DNA of 64,000 nt from Galeopsis tetrahit (Eukaryota > Streptophyta > Magnoliopsida > Lamiales > Lamiaceae): NCBI GenBank assembly GCA_963675135.1, contig OY776129.1:74927348-74991347 (forward strand), written 5' to 3'. Shown piece after piece: positions 47,893 through 60,321 of the stretch; the first letter of the stretch is position 1, and the number at the start of each line of letters is the position of its first letter. The position numbers and the translations under genes are program-made. The notes beneath the pieces were generated by a model, which was given only the letters and a program-made list of their open reading frames with translations, was not told the origin of the DNA and made no database searches.

Positions 47893-49512
47893 ATGGAAAT
47901 GGATGCTGCCACTTCCCCTCTCCACCTCCTCCAATCCTCCCCCAACCCCCAACACAAAAAAACCACCTTCGTCTCCTCTCTAATGGCCCTCCGCTCCCCC
48001 TCCCCTTCCCCTTCCTTCAAAGAAGACACCTACTTCACCTCCCACCTCAAAAACTCCGAAAAGAAAGCCCTCCAACTCCTCAAACAAAAACTCTCCCCCA
48101 CCGATTCCATGTGGGGCATCCCTCTCTCCTCCGACACCGACGACCGCGCCGACGTCGTTTTACTCAAGTTCCTCCGCGCCCGAGACTTCAAAGTCCAAGA
48201 CTCCCTCACCATGCTCCTCAATTGCCTCGCCTGGAGAAAAGAGTTCCAAGCCGACGTCGTTTTGGATGAGGATTTAGCCTTCAACGACCTCGAAGGAGTC
48301 GTTGCCTACATGCACGGATTTGACCGCCAAGCCCACCCTGTGTGCTACAATGCTTACGGAATTTTTAAAGACAGAGAAATGTACGACAAGATCTTCGGAG
48401 ACGACGACAAACTCAAGAAATTTCTCAGATGGAGAGTTCAAGTTCTTGAGAGAGGGATTAAGCTTCTCCATTTTAAACCCGGTGGCGTTAATTCCATTAT
48501 TCAGGTTACCGATCTTAAAGACATGCCTAAAAGAGAGCTTAGAACTGCTTCTAATCACATTCTCTCCCTCTTTCAAGATAATTACCCTGAAATGGTCGCC
48601 AGAAAGGTAATTTCAATTTCTGGGTTTATATTTTAGGGATTTTTAATTAATGGGGTGTTTTATATTTTCAGATCTTTATAAATGTGCCTTGGTATTTCTC
48701 TCTGCTGTACTCAATGTTTAGCCCGTTTCTGACGCAAAGAACCAAGAGTAAGTTCGTGATATCCAAAGAAGGAAACGCTGCTGAAACGCTTTACAAGTAT
48801 GTTTCTATTTTCAGAGCAATTTGAATGATAATACTATGTTTTGTGCATTGAATTCTCTGGTTTTATTTGTTCAGATTCATCAGGCCGGAAGATGTTCCTG
48901 TTCAGTATGGTGGACTGAGTCGACCCGGTGATGTTGTGAGCGGTCCGGCTAAACCGGCTTCTGAGTTCTCTGTCAAGGGAGGGGAGAAAGTGAACATTCA
49001 AATTGAGGGCATTGAGGTAATTTCACACATTTGTGATTTTATTTTTCTGTGTGGGCGCCTGGCCTAGACCTTTCGGAAAAGAAATCTGGAAACTAGTGTC
49101 TGTATTTTGCTACTTGTCCCCCTCTGTTTCTGACTTTCTTGCCCTTTTTGTCTCTTTTCCTTACTATCAATATTATTATAGCATGTAATCATTACACCAA
49201 ATTATGAAATTAAATACTAATTTAAAATAAAACATTTTGGGTTTATAGGGTGGTTCAACAATAGCGTGGGACATAGTGGTGGGAGGGTGGGAGCTGGAAT
49301 ACAGTGCAGAGTTTGTACCGAATGCTGAAGGCAGCTACACAATTGCGGTGGAGAAGCCGCGGCGGATCGCCGCCGGTGAGGAGGCGGTTCACAACTCGTA
49401 CACCGCCGGGGAAGCGGGTAAATTGGTGCTTTCCGTCGACAATGCCACCTCCCGGAAGAGGAAAGTTGCTGCATATCGATACATTGTCCGAAAATCCGCC
49501 TCTATGGCGTAG
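47893..49512 (+). CDS. PATL6: Patellin-6-like SEC14/GOLD protein, 4 exons
   Basis: Exons 47893-48606, 48672-48796, 48875-49016 and 49249-49512 give 414 residues. A CRAL-TRIO N-terminal region lies at about 55-115 (LLKFLRARDFKVQDSLTMLL). The SEC14 lipid-binding domain is at about 130-300 (HPVCYNAYGIFKDREMYDKI, HFKPGGVNSIIQVTDLKDMP, FINVPWYFSLLYSMFSPFLT), and a GOLD domain at about 305-410 (GGSTIAWDIVVGGWELEYSA, KRKVAAYRYIVRK). The short N-terminus without the long acidic stretch of PATL1-3 fits PATL6. Patellins bind phosphoinositides and act at membranes and the cell plate. Two in-frame ATGs, 47893 and 47899, compete; the second gives MDAATSP, nearer to family starts. Confidence 0.95.
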
Positions 49513-50970
49513 AAGTAATTAGATTAGAATTTTGGTGTGTTTTCCTTTTTTTACTATATAGTAATTTATTCTCACTTTTTAATATTTCTTGTTTCCAGCT
49601 TTTGCTGTGTTGAGACTTGAGAGGATAATGTTTGGACTCCGATATTATGTACTTTTTGTCACGTGTAAATAAGATTGTATTATTAGTATATGACTATATT
49701 TAACTAATATAATAATCCAAAGTTGAATTTAATGATAAAATCCAACTTTCAATTTCAATTCCAGAATAAAAAAGAAAAGAAGAAAATTCGATATTGTTAT
49801 AAGTTTTAGTGCCCTTTTGCCCCGGGGTGTTGCCTATCATAAGTTTTTTCTGCTGAGAAGTACTAGCAAATAGTAATAAAGCCCACGGCATAATGTGAGT
49901 AGTGGAGGTGATTTATTTTATTTTTGACCTTTTGTGTATTAAACTATTGTTTTGTACCTAATCTTTTAGTTAAAAAGATGTAGCGATGTTGTTGCTTTTT
50001 TCTTTCCATAATTACGTTGAATTGCGCATGATGTGTATTACAATGATCAACATATTGAAATTGTTAGAATAAGTTCTTAAACAAGAGTATTTATGAAGCA
50101 CGATAATGTTAACGATGGTCAAGTTAACACTGGTATTCGAACACGACGTTTTTAATTCGAATATAAGGTGATAGCTCGGTGTTGTTTGAAGATTCTAATT
50201 TTTATAATGAATTTTTCCCTTAAAATTATGATTGTAAAAGTAAGATAAAGAGTTGTAATAATGAAACAAGTCAAAAAAAACATTAAAAGTAAGATAAAAG
50301 AGTGGTAATAATGAAAAAACATTAGAAGTAATAAGATGAGTGGTAATGATCTTGGTAGACCATAGTAGTGCCTAAAAGTGTGGTAATACGATAAAGTTTC
50401 TTAGGATCCTGTGTTTAAGCCATAATGTTCCCTTGAACTTTTGTAATATGAAGGGGCATGCAAGTTTGTTAGGACTAATCGTGTTCAATTGGGGACATTT
50501 GAATTATTACTACAATGGTGGGTCCAATAATTAAATTTGGGCACGTTAATTTATTGAATGATAAAGGGGTACTGTGGTTACATGAGGGAGGGGTGGGGGT
50601 CAGTAAATGAAGACTTTTGGAGCACGTTGTCTGGTATGGGATGGATGTGTAAGGGTAGTATTGGAATTTCAGTGTAAAAAGAGAAACGTAAAATGACGAG
50701 AGATTTAAAGATGAGATTGCTTGATTTTCAATCTCTGCTGCTCTGAAATATTTCTGATAAGAGCACGCTTTCTTGGAAATCGTGAAAGCAATGCCAAAAG
50801 TCTAGAGAGGACCAACGGGGTGGGGTAACCCTAATATTGATTGGCATTGCCTTTAAAAATCGGAAAATTTTGGACATATATTTTTAAAAAATATTTCTAA
50901 GACTTAAAAAAAACTTTGCTAATTAATACTCCGTATAACTAAAACGTATTATCAATATAATTTATATTTG
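49513..50970. other. Intergenic downstream of PATL6
   Basis: The first 200 bp should hold the PATL6 3' untranslated region. 50237-50335 contains an imperfect tandem duplication around AAGTAAGATAAAGAGTTGTA. No gene is supported. Confidence 0.5.
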
Positions 50971-51177
50971 CACCAAGGAGTTGGCCTAGTGGTGTAGACT
51001 TGAAATTTAGGAAAACTCTGACTTTAAACCATTTCTATGGGGCCATTCTATAGGACCATGTCCATACTGAACGCAAAATTCTAACTTTAAACGGGACACA
51101 CGCAAGTGGACGGTGAGACCCGAAATTAATCGACCCTTGAACCGGATACCCGAGACTTCAAAAATAAAAATAAAAAC
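50971..51177 (+). mobile_element. Probable tRNA-derived SINE
   Basis: It starts CACCAAGGAGTTGGCCTAGT with a Pol III A-box-like TTGGCCTAGTGGTGTAGAC. A B box is only weakly visible (CTGACTTTAAACC). The 3' part GGTGAGACCCGAAATTAATC leads to an A-rich tail, CAAAAATAAAAATAAAAAC. This layout is typical of plant SINEs. Target duplication not found. Confidence 0.45.
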
Positions 51178-52590
51178 ATGAACGTTAGTATGAATCAGAA
51201 TAAAGCATGTTACAAGTACATTAGAGAACTTGCATTTTGTAACTGGAGCATGATACTTATTTTGATATATAACTTTTTGAATTGTCCACAACTTTATTAC
51301 ATCACTAATTTATCTATTTTATTATTTTATTCATAAATAAATAAAATTTGTGTAGAAAAAATTATACGGAAAGAGTATTAAATATCAATTTTATTTATTA
51401 GAAATTTAATTAAATTGAATTTATAGTAAATAATTGATAAATCAGTTGGTTAAATACAATTTTATATGACCATATCAATATTTTAGTTCTAATAAAACAG
51501 AACTAGCCCAACTCAAATTTTTAAAGCGCAATAAACCAAGTATTTATATTTCTAGTACATCATACTGAACAACCCTAACATTTCCAACTCATAAAAATAA
51601 GAATGTAGAAGGATGTATGATTTTCTATTACAATAATATTGTTACTTTGTATGAAAAGATAGTGAACTACTCCGTACATACTTTCTCACGAATTCTTCTT
51701 TTCTAAATAACAATTTGCTGCACATTTTAAAATAACGAGCTTTCTCAACCCTATTACCCTAGTGCAGTAGTGCCTTGTTTAATGTTTTCAACAAAAAAAA
51801 AAACCTAGTGCCTTGAATTTCGAATGAGGGTCCTCAGAATCTGGACGGCCCAACACACTTGGGCTCTTTATAAAAAAATATTGTATATTTAGACACTTTT
51901 GCTTTCAAACGTTATTTTTTTTTTTCTATTTCCATTCTTTAAATCTTTTGTCTTTTTTTTTTTGACAATATATAGGACAGTTAAAATCTGCTTTTGTGAC
52001 AAAGTCCTTTTCCTGTATTTCAAATTTTGCTTTCTCATTAAAAATTAGAACAATTATTTTTTATTATAGTTATTGACAATTTTTTATATTATTATTTCTT
52101 ATGTATCTTCCTCATATATTTTACAATCCAGCGTAATAGCAGGTCGTCCACTGGTTAACAAGATTGAGTCCACTTCGGTTTTTGAGCAGCCAATTCAATC
52201 TGCAATACATTACATTTCATACAAAAATGCATATTTCTTTTTTGTAACAACTTTTTTATTACTTTTAGAAGAGAATGTTACTCCGTATAACTTAAAATAT
52301 AAAAAAACAAGAGCTGAAAATGAAAATTTTCTAGACGCCCTAATAAAATAATAAACCATTATTAATTTTCTTACAAACAAGACCAAACACACCAACACTA
52401 ATTCGAAAAAGAAAATGCGTATTATATATGCACATATTTTGAATTTTCAATATTGTGCTCATGTACTTTGATCTTTATTTCACTTCTCTCGTAATTCTTT
52501 ACTTATTTGTCAAAACAGTATATCGCATACTTGCTTACATTTTTTTTTTTAAAGAAAATAATTTTATCATTTTATTATTTCAAATACTAA
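51178..52590. other. AT-rich intergenic sequence
   Basis: No gene or clear repeat boundary. Several homopolymer T runs (for example 51913-51925 and 51953-51963). Confidence 0.5.
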
Positions 52591-52918
52591 TACTCCCTCC
52601 GTCCCGTGATTATTTGCACACTTTCCTTAACGGGACATTCTAACATTATTTGCACACTCCAAAAAATGAAATAAGTTACATAATCTTTACATTTACAACA
52701 TTCATCTAATTTTAAAAAAATGTCACTCTATTTGAGTCCACAACTTAACCCAATTTATAACTTTAGTCAATTCAAATCTCCATCTACTTTAGTCAATGAA
52801 TTACCAATAATTTTCCTTTTTTATTTTACCTTACACATCACTATATTCCACTTTTTTAAACTTCGTGATGATTAAAACCATGCAAAAAATGCTTCGACGG
52901 ATGGAGTATTAAACAATT
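52591..52918. mobile_element. CTCCCTCCGTCC-family MITE
   Basis: The left end TACTCCCTCCGTCCCGTGAT has its inverse GCTTCGACGGATGGAGTA at the right. The inside repeats CTTAACGGGACATTCTAACA. It lies about 250 bp before the AKR start codon. Confidence 0.65.
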
Positions 52919-53168
52919 TTTACATGTGTTGGGGGTGAAATGAGTAAATAAGTATGTGAGGGTGAGTAAATTACATAAGTTTAGAAATTTAGGACCAAGG
53001 TGAGATTAATTTGTGAGAAGGACGCGTGTCCAAGAAATGGCGCACCGTGTGCACACTCCTACAACGTGTCAAAGCAAGCAAATATTCATCAAATTAATTT
53101 AAGAAAAAAACAAATGAATTTAAATCTATAAAAATCAAAATGAAGATCGAATGTAAAAATTAATAAAA

Positions 53169-54830
53169 ATGGCACAGGCAACTTTCACTCCTCATGAAGA
53201 GAAAGTGGAAACATTCAGATTGTCGAGTGGCCGCCTAATTCCTGCCGTGGGAATTGGTACCTGGAAATCTGAAAACCCTAGATACTCTGTTCAAAATGCT
53301 CTTATTGAGGTTAATTCATATATTTTCTCAATTCATTAATCTCATCATTGCTTAACTTTTTGATTTATGTATATATATGTTGTGTAATTAAATTGGAATC
53401 ACGTACTGTAGGCTGGTTACAGGCACGTGGATACGGCGGCGCAGTACGGTGTTCAACCTGAGGTAATTAACGTTTTTCTTATTTTTTTTTATTAAACTTT
53501 TTATATAGTCTTGTAGAAATAGTTGATTTTTGGCCGGGTAATTGATTTGAACAGGTGGGGCAAGGGATCAACGCAGCTATACATGCTGGAGTTGAGAGAA
53601 CGCGTTTGTTTGTTACATCAAAGATATGGTATGTATGGATCTCTATCATGTGATGAATTATTCATATCCCAAATGCTCATGTATGCGTGAATTTCATTGA
53701 TCTTATTCAATTAAGATAGAATTTTTGTAAATGAGTCAAAAATAAAACAGAGTGTTACTCTATTGGTATATATACGATAAATTGTCATAATACTTACTTG
53801 AATGGTTGCAGGTGCACGGAATTATCACCCGAAAGAGTACGGCCTGCACTTATGAGGAGCCTCGATGAATTGCACCTTGACTACCTTGATCTCTATCTCG
53901 TAATTTTCGACTATATTTCTTTAGATTAATTGATATATTGACACTCATATTCTTAATCTGACATTGATATGTAATGTATGGTCTGGTCTGGTTGGTAAAA
54001 GATTCATTGGCCGTTCCGTCTTAGTGATGGAGCTAGCAGGCCTCCAAAAGCAGGAGATGTTATGGAGTTAAACATGGAAGGAGTTTGGAGGGAAATGGAG
54101 AAACTCGTAGAAGAGAACCTTGTTCGGGATATCGGAATCTGTAACTTCACCCTTTCCAAACTCCATAAACTACTAAGCTTTACTAAAATAAAGCCTTCTG
54201 TTTGCCAGGTAAAAAACTGAGTTGGTTATTATTATGTAGATGAGATATGATGTCTAATTCTGTCTCTCCTGATTGCAGATGGAGATGCATCCTGGATGGC
54301 GAAACGACAAGATGCTGGAGGCTTGCAACAAAAATGGCATCCATGTTACTGTAAGATAACATACCATTTTGTTGTAACAATATAAGTGAAATAGTTAGTA
54401 GTAGTGATGAATGATACTTGCAGGCGTACTCGCCTCTAGGGTCGCAGGACCAGGGTCGTGATCTGATTCACGACCCGATAGTGGATAGAATTGCAAATAA
54501 ACTGAACAAGAGTCCAGGGCAGGTGCTGGTGAGATGGGCTATTCAGAGGGGCACTAGTACTATCCCCAAGTCTGTTCATTCTGATAGGATCAAAGAGAAC
54601 ATACATGTTTTCAACTGGGAAATTCCCCAAGCTGATTTCAAAGCTCTCTCTTCCATCCCAGACCAGGTCTCTTTATTCTCATCATACCTATGTTCATCAA
54701 CATTGATTCCATTCTTTTAACACATTGATGCATTGTGCAGAAACGCGTTTTGGATGGTGAAGACATGTTCGTTAACACCACGGATGGTCCTTTTCGATGC
54801 GTGGCTGATGTTTGGGATCACGAGGACTGA
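53169..54830 (+). CDS. NADPH-dependent aldo-keto reductase, AKR4C (aldose-reductase-like), 8 exons
   Basis: Exons 53169-53309, 53412-53462, 53555-53628, 53812-53899, 54002-54208, 54279-54350, 54424-54666 and 54741-54830 give 321 residues. The catalytic tetrad is intact: Asp54 and Tyr59 in AGYRHVDTAAQYG, Lys87 in VTSKIW and His120 in LIHWPF. The NADP-binding segment IPKSVHSDRIKEN (258-270) has the Lys and Arg that favour NADPH. The end VADVWDHED and the HWPFRLSDGASRPPKAGDV segment resemble the monocot aldose reductase AKR4C1 more than AKR4C8-11. AKR4C enzymes reduce reactive aldehydes and sugar aldehydes, often under drought or desiccation. There is no obvious transit peptide, so it is probably cytosolic. 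Confidence 0.94.
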
Positions 54831-55164
54831 GGATCACTGGTCGAACTTTCGTCTCGTTTTTTTACATGTTTAGGCTGTGTTGTTCAGCTTCATATGTATG
54901 TATTTCAGACAGTATTATGTAGGCATGTTTATGCTTTAATTTGCTCCTTTGAATAGATGTCACTCACTCTGTTACTGTTACACCAAAAGTAGACTCCTAA
55001 TCTGTGAGACTGGAACTACTTTATGATCGTTTCAACAAAAAAAACCAGTCCAGGGCACCAAGATTTATTTCTTTCTATGTATACTTTCTGATTCTTGGAT
55101 ATATTATCTTGTTATATGTTTCTTCTCTCCAAACTATTTACAAATCAACATACATAAAAATCTC
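54831..55164. other. Convergent 3' ends of AKR and PP2C genes
   Basis: About 330 bp holding both 3' untranslated regions. No further gene is visible. Confidence 0.6.
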
Positions 55165-56723
55165 TCACTCTCCCACACTTTCGAGTTTCCTGGTAGGCCT
55201 TCTCTTCCTGGGACGGTTCACCCATTGATCACCACCACCCTCTGGAATTGCATCAACTTTGCAATTCAGAACTGTTTCAAGTGCATCCACACTCCCGGCA
55301 AAGCTTTGCGAGTCGACCTCCGGATAGCTCATGCTCTGCTGCGTTAGTTGCGACGGGGACCTCGTCATCGTCTGCCTCGCCCTAGGCCGCTTGAAAAACA
55401 AGCACACCGCTGCACAATCATCCGTCTTCGAACGAGGGAATTTGTATCTCCAAGCCTGCACCGCTTTCTCTACCAGCAATCTAGCTGCTATCGATCGATC
55501 TCTTGCTGATGCCACGATTCTTACTACTTCGTCGTTCGATAACGCATCCCATATCTGTCGAATCATACGACGATTAAGGTTTAGAAATCGATAATAATAG
55601 AAATCGAAAGAGTTTCCTTACCCCATCAGTTGCTAAGACTACAAATTCATCTCTGTCTGTGATCCTTCTGTAAGTAACTTGAGGAGTTGAGATTAGGCCA
55701 TAGTCCTTCAAACAAAAATCTCCGAAAGCCCTTGCCATTGCTAGACCGGGGCAATCTTCATCAGGCATCCAAATCCTGTAAATATTCGGCTCTTCCTCCA
55801 TAGCCAGAACACGCCCTTGACGACTTCTTATTCTCTTCGCTTCACCTGAATCACGACGTTTAAGACAGACAGGTTATCTTAGACAGGACGAAGATGAAGA
55901 TGAGACGACAAAACAAACGAACCTGGGAGATTTGGTTTCAAATCAACTGTGAGTTGATCGGAAACAAGTTGATTACAATCATCCCTCGTGCAAAGAACGG
56001 CACGAGAGTCCCCTAAATTCGAGATAATCAAGTGTTCACCCTGTCAAAAACATGCACAGAATTTAACAGAAAACAAAAACTTGCAAAAGTATCACGTCTC
56101 ATTACGATTAATACTACCTTTTTAAGGACAGAGACTGAGGTCGAGCCACTGCAATAGCTCTCGACCGAAGCCTCTCCCTCGAGTTGTTCATCCATCTCAC
56201 GGAAGCACTTGGTCAATCTAGCTTTCCAGGACAGGTACAGAGGATTTCTAAACTCGGGATGTTCATCGTCGTCTTCGGTTTCAACATCAAGAACATCATT
56301 CGTCCCATCAACGCTTGGGTTTCTGTAGGCTTTAGAAATCTTTGCTGGTAAGAAATCACGAACGTAACGGGACACTTTATGGCCAGACGGCCCGTGTCCA
56401 TCGAACACACCGCAGTAGAACATGTCTTTATCCCCTGAAAACCTCTGAAAAACAAATGTATTTCCATTATTTCCTAACAATGAAGGATCAATATTTGAAT
56501 TCTTGATTACCTCCCAAACAGTCATAGCATCTTGATTGACACCTTTCTTGCCTTGTTGGCTGAACATGGATACATATTTAGACGATCCCTGCAGCCGAAC
56601 ATGGGCGCCTGCATCGCCTCTTATTACGATCCCCCCGTCTTCAAACTCTCTTGCATCCTCTCGTTCATGGACGGAGTACCCTCCATAGTGCCCACCCAAA
56701 TGACATGAACAACATGCACCCAT
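55165..56723 (-). CDS. Protein phosphatase 2C, clade E, N-myristoylation type, 5 exons
   Basis: Exons, in minus-strand order: 56723-56511, 56444-56118, 56040-55923, 55845-55622 and 55554-55165, giving 423 residues. It starts MGACCSCHLGG: Gly2 is a myristoylation acceptor and Cys4, Cys5 and Cys7 could be palmitoylated, so membrane attachment is likely. PP2C metal-site motifs are present: Asp65 in KGVNQDAM, Asp86 in VFDGHGPSGH, Asp191 in NLGDSRAV, DG-IWD across the exon 4/5 junction (293-297) and TDDCA (338-342). An acidic insert (DVETEDDDEHPEF) follows the second motif. The C-terminal 80 residues are basic and Ser/Arg-rich, ending RPRKRRPTRKLESVGE. Clade E PP2Cs dephosphorylate Ser/Thr; some act in stomatal and SnRK1 signalling. 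Confidence 0.95.
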
Positions 56724-58755
56724 TTTCCACCCCTCGATTTTCGTCCCAATAGGCGAAAAAATGAATGCAGAAAAACCTATTATTCGACCGGGGCTACAAG
56801 AAGGGATGATCAGATGTTGATAAAAGACATGCAGGATTCATCTGTATAACAATATAAGAAGAGGGATCAAGAAACAGTCTGAATCTGCTTGAATTTTATC
56901 AAATGGTGATGAGGATGATCAACAACTTACAAATCTCAAAGAATGAAGAGATTATTTTGGTTGACAAAAATGGCCATTAGGACGCATTCATGTCACAATG
57001 GCACATCTGCCTGCACATTCACCTCTCCTATCTATCTCAAGATCCCTTCTTTTTCTCCTTTTCTCTCTTTCTCCCTCTTTTATTTTTGTTTCCATTTTTA
57101 GAATGTACCTATGTTTTAGTGTCCCTTTTTTAGAATATAGATTCTTCATGGCCGAATTCAACCAGAATAGCAATGTGGAGTAATTATTTTCTTTTCTTTT
57201 TGTGGATAATTTATTGGTTTGTGGTTATGCTTTTGCCCCTTTAATAAATGAAAATTTACTTCATTCATCACAATGTATATTCATAGTTAATTTAAATGAA
57301 AATTACACACATATCCCCCAATCATTTTGCAGTGTTTTAGGTTTAGTAGTAATATGCATAGTTGTTACAAAATATTCCCATTTTGATCATAATTAGAATG
57401 TTACCTAAGGTTTCTAGCTTTATGTATAATAATACCAAAACTTTCGGTGTGTTGAGTACCCCAAATGAATGCACAATAAATATTCCACAGTACTTCCAAT
57501 CATATCATATTTTATTACTATATTAATGCACATATAATCCAACGATACTTAAACGCCGGTGATCCTTATTTTAGAGTGCTGAGTTGGCATCCCCTCATTA
57601 GAAACCAAAATGAGAAAATAATCGTTTTGTATTGCTTGCAATCATTGGGAGGAATATATGAATGACAGATCGAATTCCAGCCAGGCAGGCAGTTGATCAA
57701 ATTATACAGTAACAAATACCGGTCAATCACCTGTGAGAATTTCTTTATAGTAGACACTTTCCAGACAGCACCACGGGAACAGCTAGATTATATTCATGAC
57801 TCTACTCACCTTTCTAACACAGATATCACACGCAGTAAAGTAATCAAAGGGATTAATGAAAAAACTAGGAATTTCCAGCAGCAAATATTGGACAAGAACA
57901 TAATGTGAAGTGGACCTCTAACAAAACCGACTACTTCGTCGTCTCTTGTAACAAGCTCAGTAATCACAGTTTGGAAGCAGAACACAATATTACAATGAGA
58001 AATGCAACACCATCAATCATCTTCAATTGTGCCAAAAATACAAAACAAACCTGGAATCATCGTGTATGAGCAAATTATCATTAAATCCTAAGATCAAATA
58101 TTCAAAGTTAGTTCTAGTAATCGTAAGTGCAACAAATCACAGGAACACAAGGATTCAATGTTTATGAACTCAATATCATCTTCATAATGTACCAGCAAAA
58201 TAAATCATCATCATTCAGTACCCAAAGCTCAATGTTACTTCATGTTTTACAAGTATCCAAGGCAATCATGTAAGCAAACCATGATGATGAACCAGTAAGG
58301 TGTAGAGTGAGTGAGATTGTCATTCATCCGGAGTAAATATCAAATTTGAACAACATATACAAAAGTTTATTGCTCCAATGCTTCAAAACAAATTCACTTT
58401 TACTCAAGAATATGAAGCGAACCTCTACTGTAGAGAAGCAGCTGAATGTATAATTTTACAAACTGTGACACAATAAAATCGGGAAATGCACATTCTTCAG
58501 TGCCTATAAGAAGCTATCTGATAACTATACTGCACCAAGCAATTTGGATGATGAAACTATTTCAAATGAAGAAGCATTATTGAGATTTTAACTACATCTT
58601 TTCTATGAAAGAACAATAAGTACATATGATATGGTATTTGATTTAAAAAGAAAAAATGGTGACAAAAAAAAGGCTACAACATCTTCATTTGTTTGCAGAA
58701 ACGTAAAATTCTGAATATGAGAAATGCTACAGGTGAAGTAGGAAGCAGTTACCAG
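56724..58755. other. Intergenic between PP2C and FkbM genes
   Basis: The first few hundred bases should be the PP2C promoter and leader; the last few hundred, the 3' region of the FkbM gene. 57440-58740 was read on both strands and no coding region of recognisable type or sustained codon bias was seen, nor clear transposon ends. Confidence 0.5.
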
Positions 58756-60321
58756 TCACCACCATTGATGCACTAGAACTCCACTTTTTCTTAGGGACTT
58801 GAACAAATTCAGGCACTGCCCATATGTTTTTTCATATTTCTTCGACCTCTCTCCGGGACAGCATTTCTGCCACCTATTATAATGGCATTCAAGAAAGAGC
58901 TCATCGATCAGGCAAATCGCTCCCGTTTCAATCAACCTCGGAATCAATTCAAATTCAGTCCCTTCCACATCCATCTTCATCACTACATAGTCTCTCTCAG
59001 ACACTGCATTCTTCAACCAATCAGCAAAATCAAAACCCTGAATTTGATCGATATTGTCAGAAGATGTAGAGCCACCAGAGGTCTGAACCGGTTGAATCCT
59101 ACCCATCCCTCTACCCTTCTCCACTTCTTTGTGACCAGGGTCCTCATTAATCTCGAAGTACAAGGACTCGTTTTTCACCCAAGCTGCATAAGGTAGCAGA
59201 GTAACCCCTTTCTTGGATTTATAATCACCATGAAAAGCCTTATCTGCTTCAATTGCATATATATCAAAAGTCTTGTTCTGCTTCGGGTATTGCTTCTTAA
59301 ACCAACTGACAATGCTCGAGCCGTAGCTTCTAGCTCCAACATCAACGTATACGTAGTTTGGCTTGTAACTAATATCTACCATTGAAGGCAAATACTTAAT
59401 ATTCTTGATATTCCTCTTGAGTGTAATCCATGGTTTTGCAGGTTCTTCTTGTATTAAAGGCTCTGCTTTCTTTATCAAATCCCTCTTATAACCTGGAACA
59501 GTGCATTTATCCCCAGAATCATCACTAGATCTTTCAGTGGGACTTTTAATAATCCCTTCTCCACTGATCTTTTGAAGAACAATTTCCCGAATGAATGGCA
59601 TATTGGAGTCAAATCCATCAATATCTCTACTCTTCACCAATTTACAAAAATTAAACAAACTAAGTAATGATTCAAAGCTGTAAGCATCATTTGTTACCGT
59701 GTGGATGACGAGAAACCCTTCGGGTTTCATCGTCCGCCCTATCTCCGCTGCAAAATCACCGAGCTTCACCGATTTTTCCACTGCACCACCACCAACAAAC
59801 ACGAAATCAAAAGTCTTATTATCAAACGGCTGCTTAAAACCCTGTCCAGGAATCACCATCGGCTTGAAACCTTTCTTAGAAATACCAATTGAATCCTCCA
59901 CGCCTAGCTCCCTCAGTGCGAATACATCAGCTCCCATTGCAGTGTCGACGCACAGGGCTTTGAAATTAGGGCTCAGAATGGCCTCGGACAACAGATCCTG
60001 AAAAATCGAGGAGTGGAATTGGACAGATTTTTGGAAATCCGCCGTTGCCCATAGATCGGGAATCTTCTTCGGCATCGACGGCGCAGAGTTGTCGGAGGAT
60101 GAAATCACCGCCGAGGACGAAGTTTTTGACAGCTGCCCTGAACCGGCAACAACGTTGAAATTCTCCGGTAAGGCGAAGAAACAGAAATCGCCGACATCAC
60201 ACGATTCACCTCGGATTGTGACCACATAAGCAAAACGGAGAGCGATTACAAACACGCAGAACAGAAACAGGCGCACCAGAATATTTCTCAGAAAACTCGG
60301 CTTCCCTACATGCGGCTCCAT
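58756..60321 (-). CDS. Membrane-anchored FkbM-type methyltransferase, single exon
   Basis: 521 residues, intronless. The start at 60321 gives MEPHVGKPSFLRNIL; the open frame runs 23 codons further up, but that extension is low complexity (KIERFFNFFFFPIF) and lacks family character. A single hydrophobic segment (about residues 10-32, ILVRLFLFCVFVIALRFAYV) suggests a type II membrane protein, probably Golgi or ER. Residues about 115-250 look like a SAM-binding fold (ALCVDTAMGADVFAL, FDFVFVGGGAVEKS, MKPEGFLVIHTV). Residues about 320-521 carry the FkbM module (YVYVDVGARSYGSSIVSWFK, FDIYAIEADKAFHGDY, VMKMDVEGTEFELIPRLIET) ending GVLVHQWW. The family is found in many plants; its substrate is unknown. 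Confidence 0.9.
   Translation of the reverse strand: MEPHVGKPSFLRNILVRLFLFCVFVIALRFAYVVTIRGESCDVGDFCFFALPENFNVVAGSGQLSKTSSSAVISSSDNSAPSMPKKIPDLWATADFQKSVQFHSSIFQDLLSEAILSPNFKALCVDTAMGADVFALRELGVEDSIGISKKGFKPMVIPGQGFKQPFDNKTFDFVFVGGGAVEKSVKLGDFAAEIGRTMKPEGFLVIHTVTNDAYSFESLLSLFNFCKLVKSRDIDGFDSNMPFIREIVLQKISGEGIIKSPTERSSDDSGDKCTVPGYKRDLIKKAEPLIQEEPAKPWITLKRNIKNIKYLPSMVDISYKPNYVYVDVGARSYGSSIVSWFKKQYPKQNKTFDIYAIEADKAFHGDYKSKKGVTLLPYAAWVKNESLYFEINEDPGHKEVEKGRGMGRIQPVQTSGGSTSSDNIDQIQGFDFADWLKNAVSERDYVVMKMDVEGTEFELIPRLIETGAICLIDELFLECHYNRWQKCCPGERSKKYEKTYGQCLNLFKSLRKSGVLVHQWW

Noticed and set aside
59699..60001. Plus-strand open frames over the FkbM gene (58824-59196, 59699-60001)
   Set aside because: They are antisense shadows of the minus-strand coding region, which has clear family motifs.
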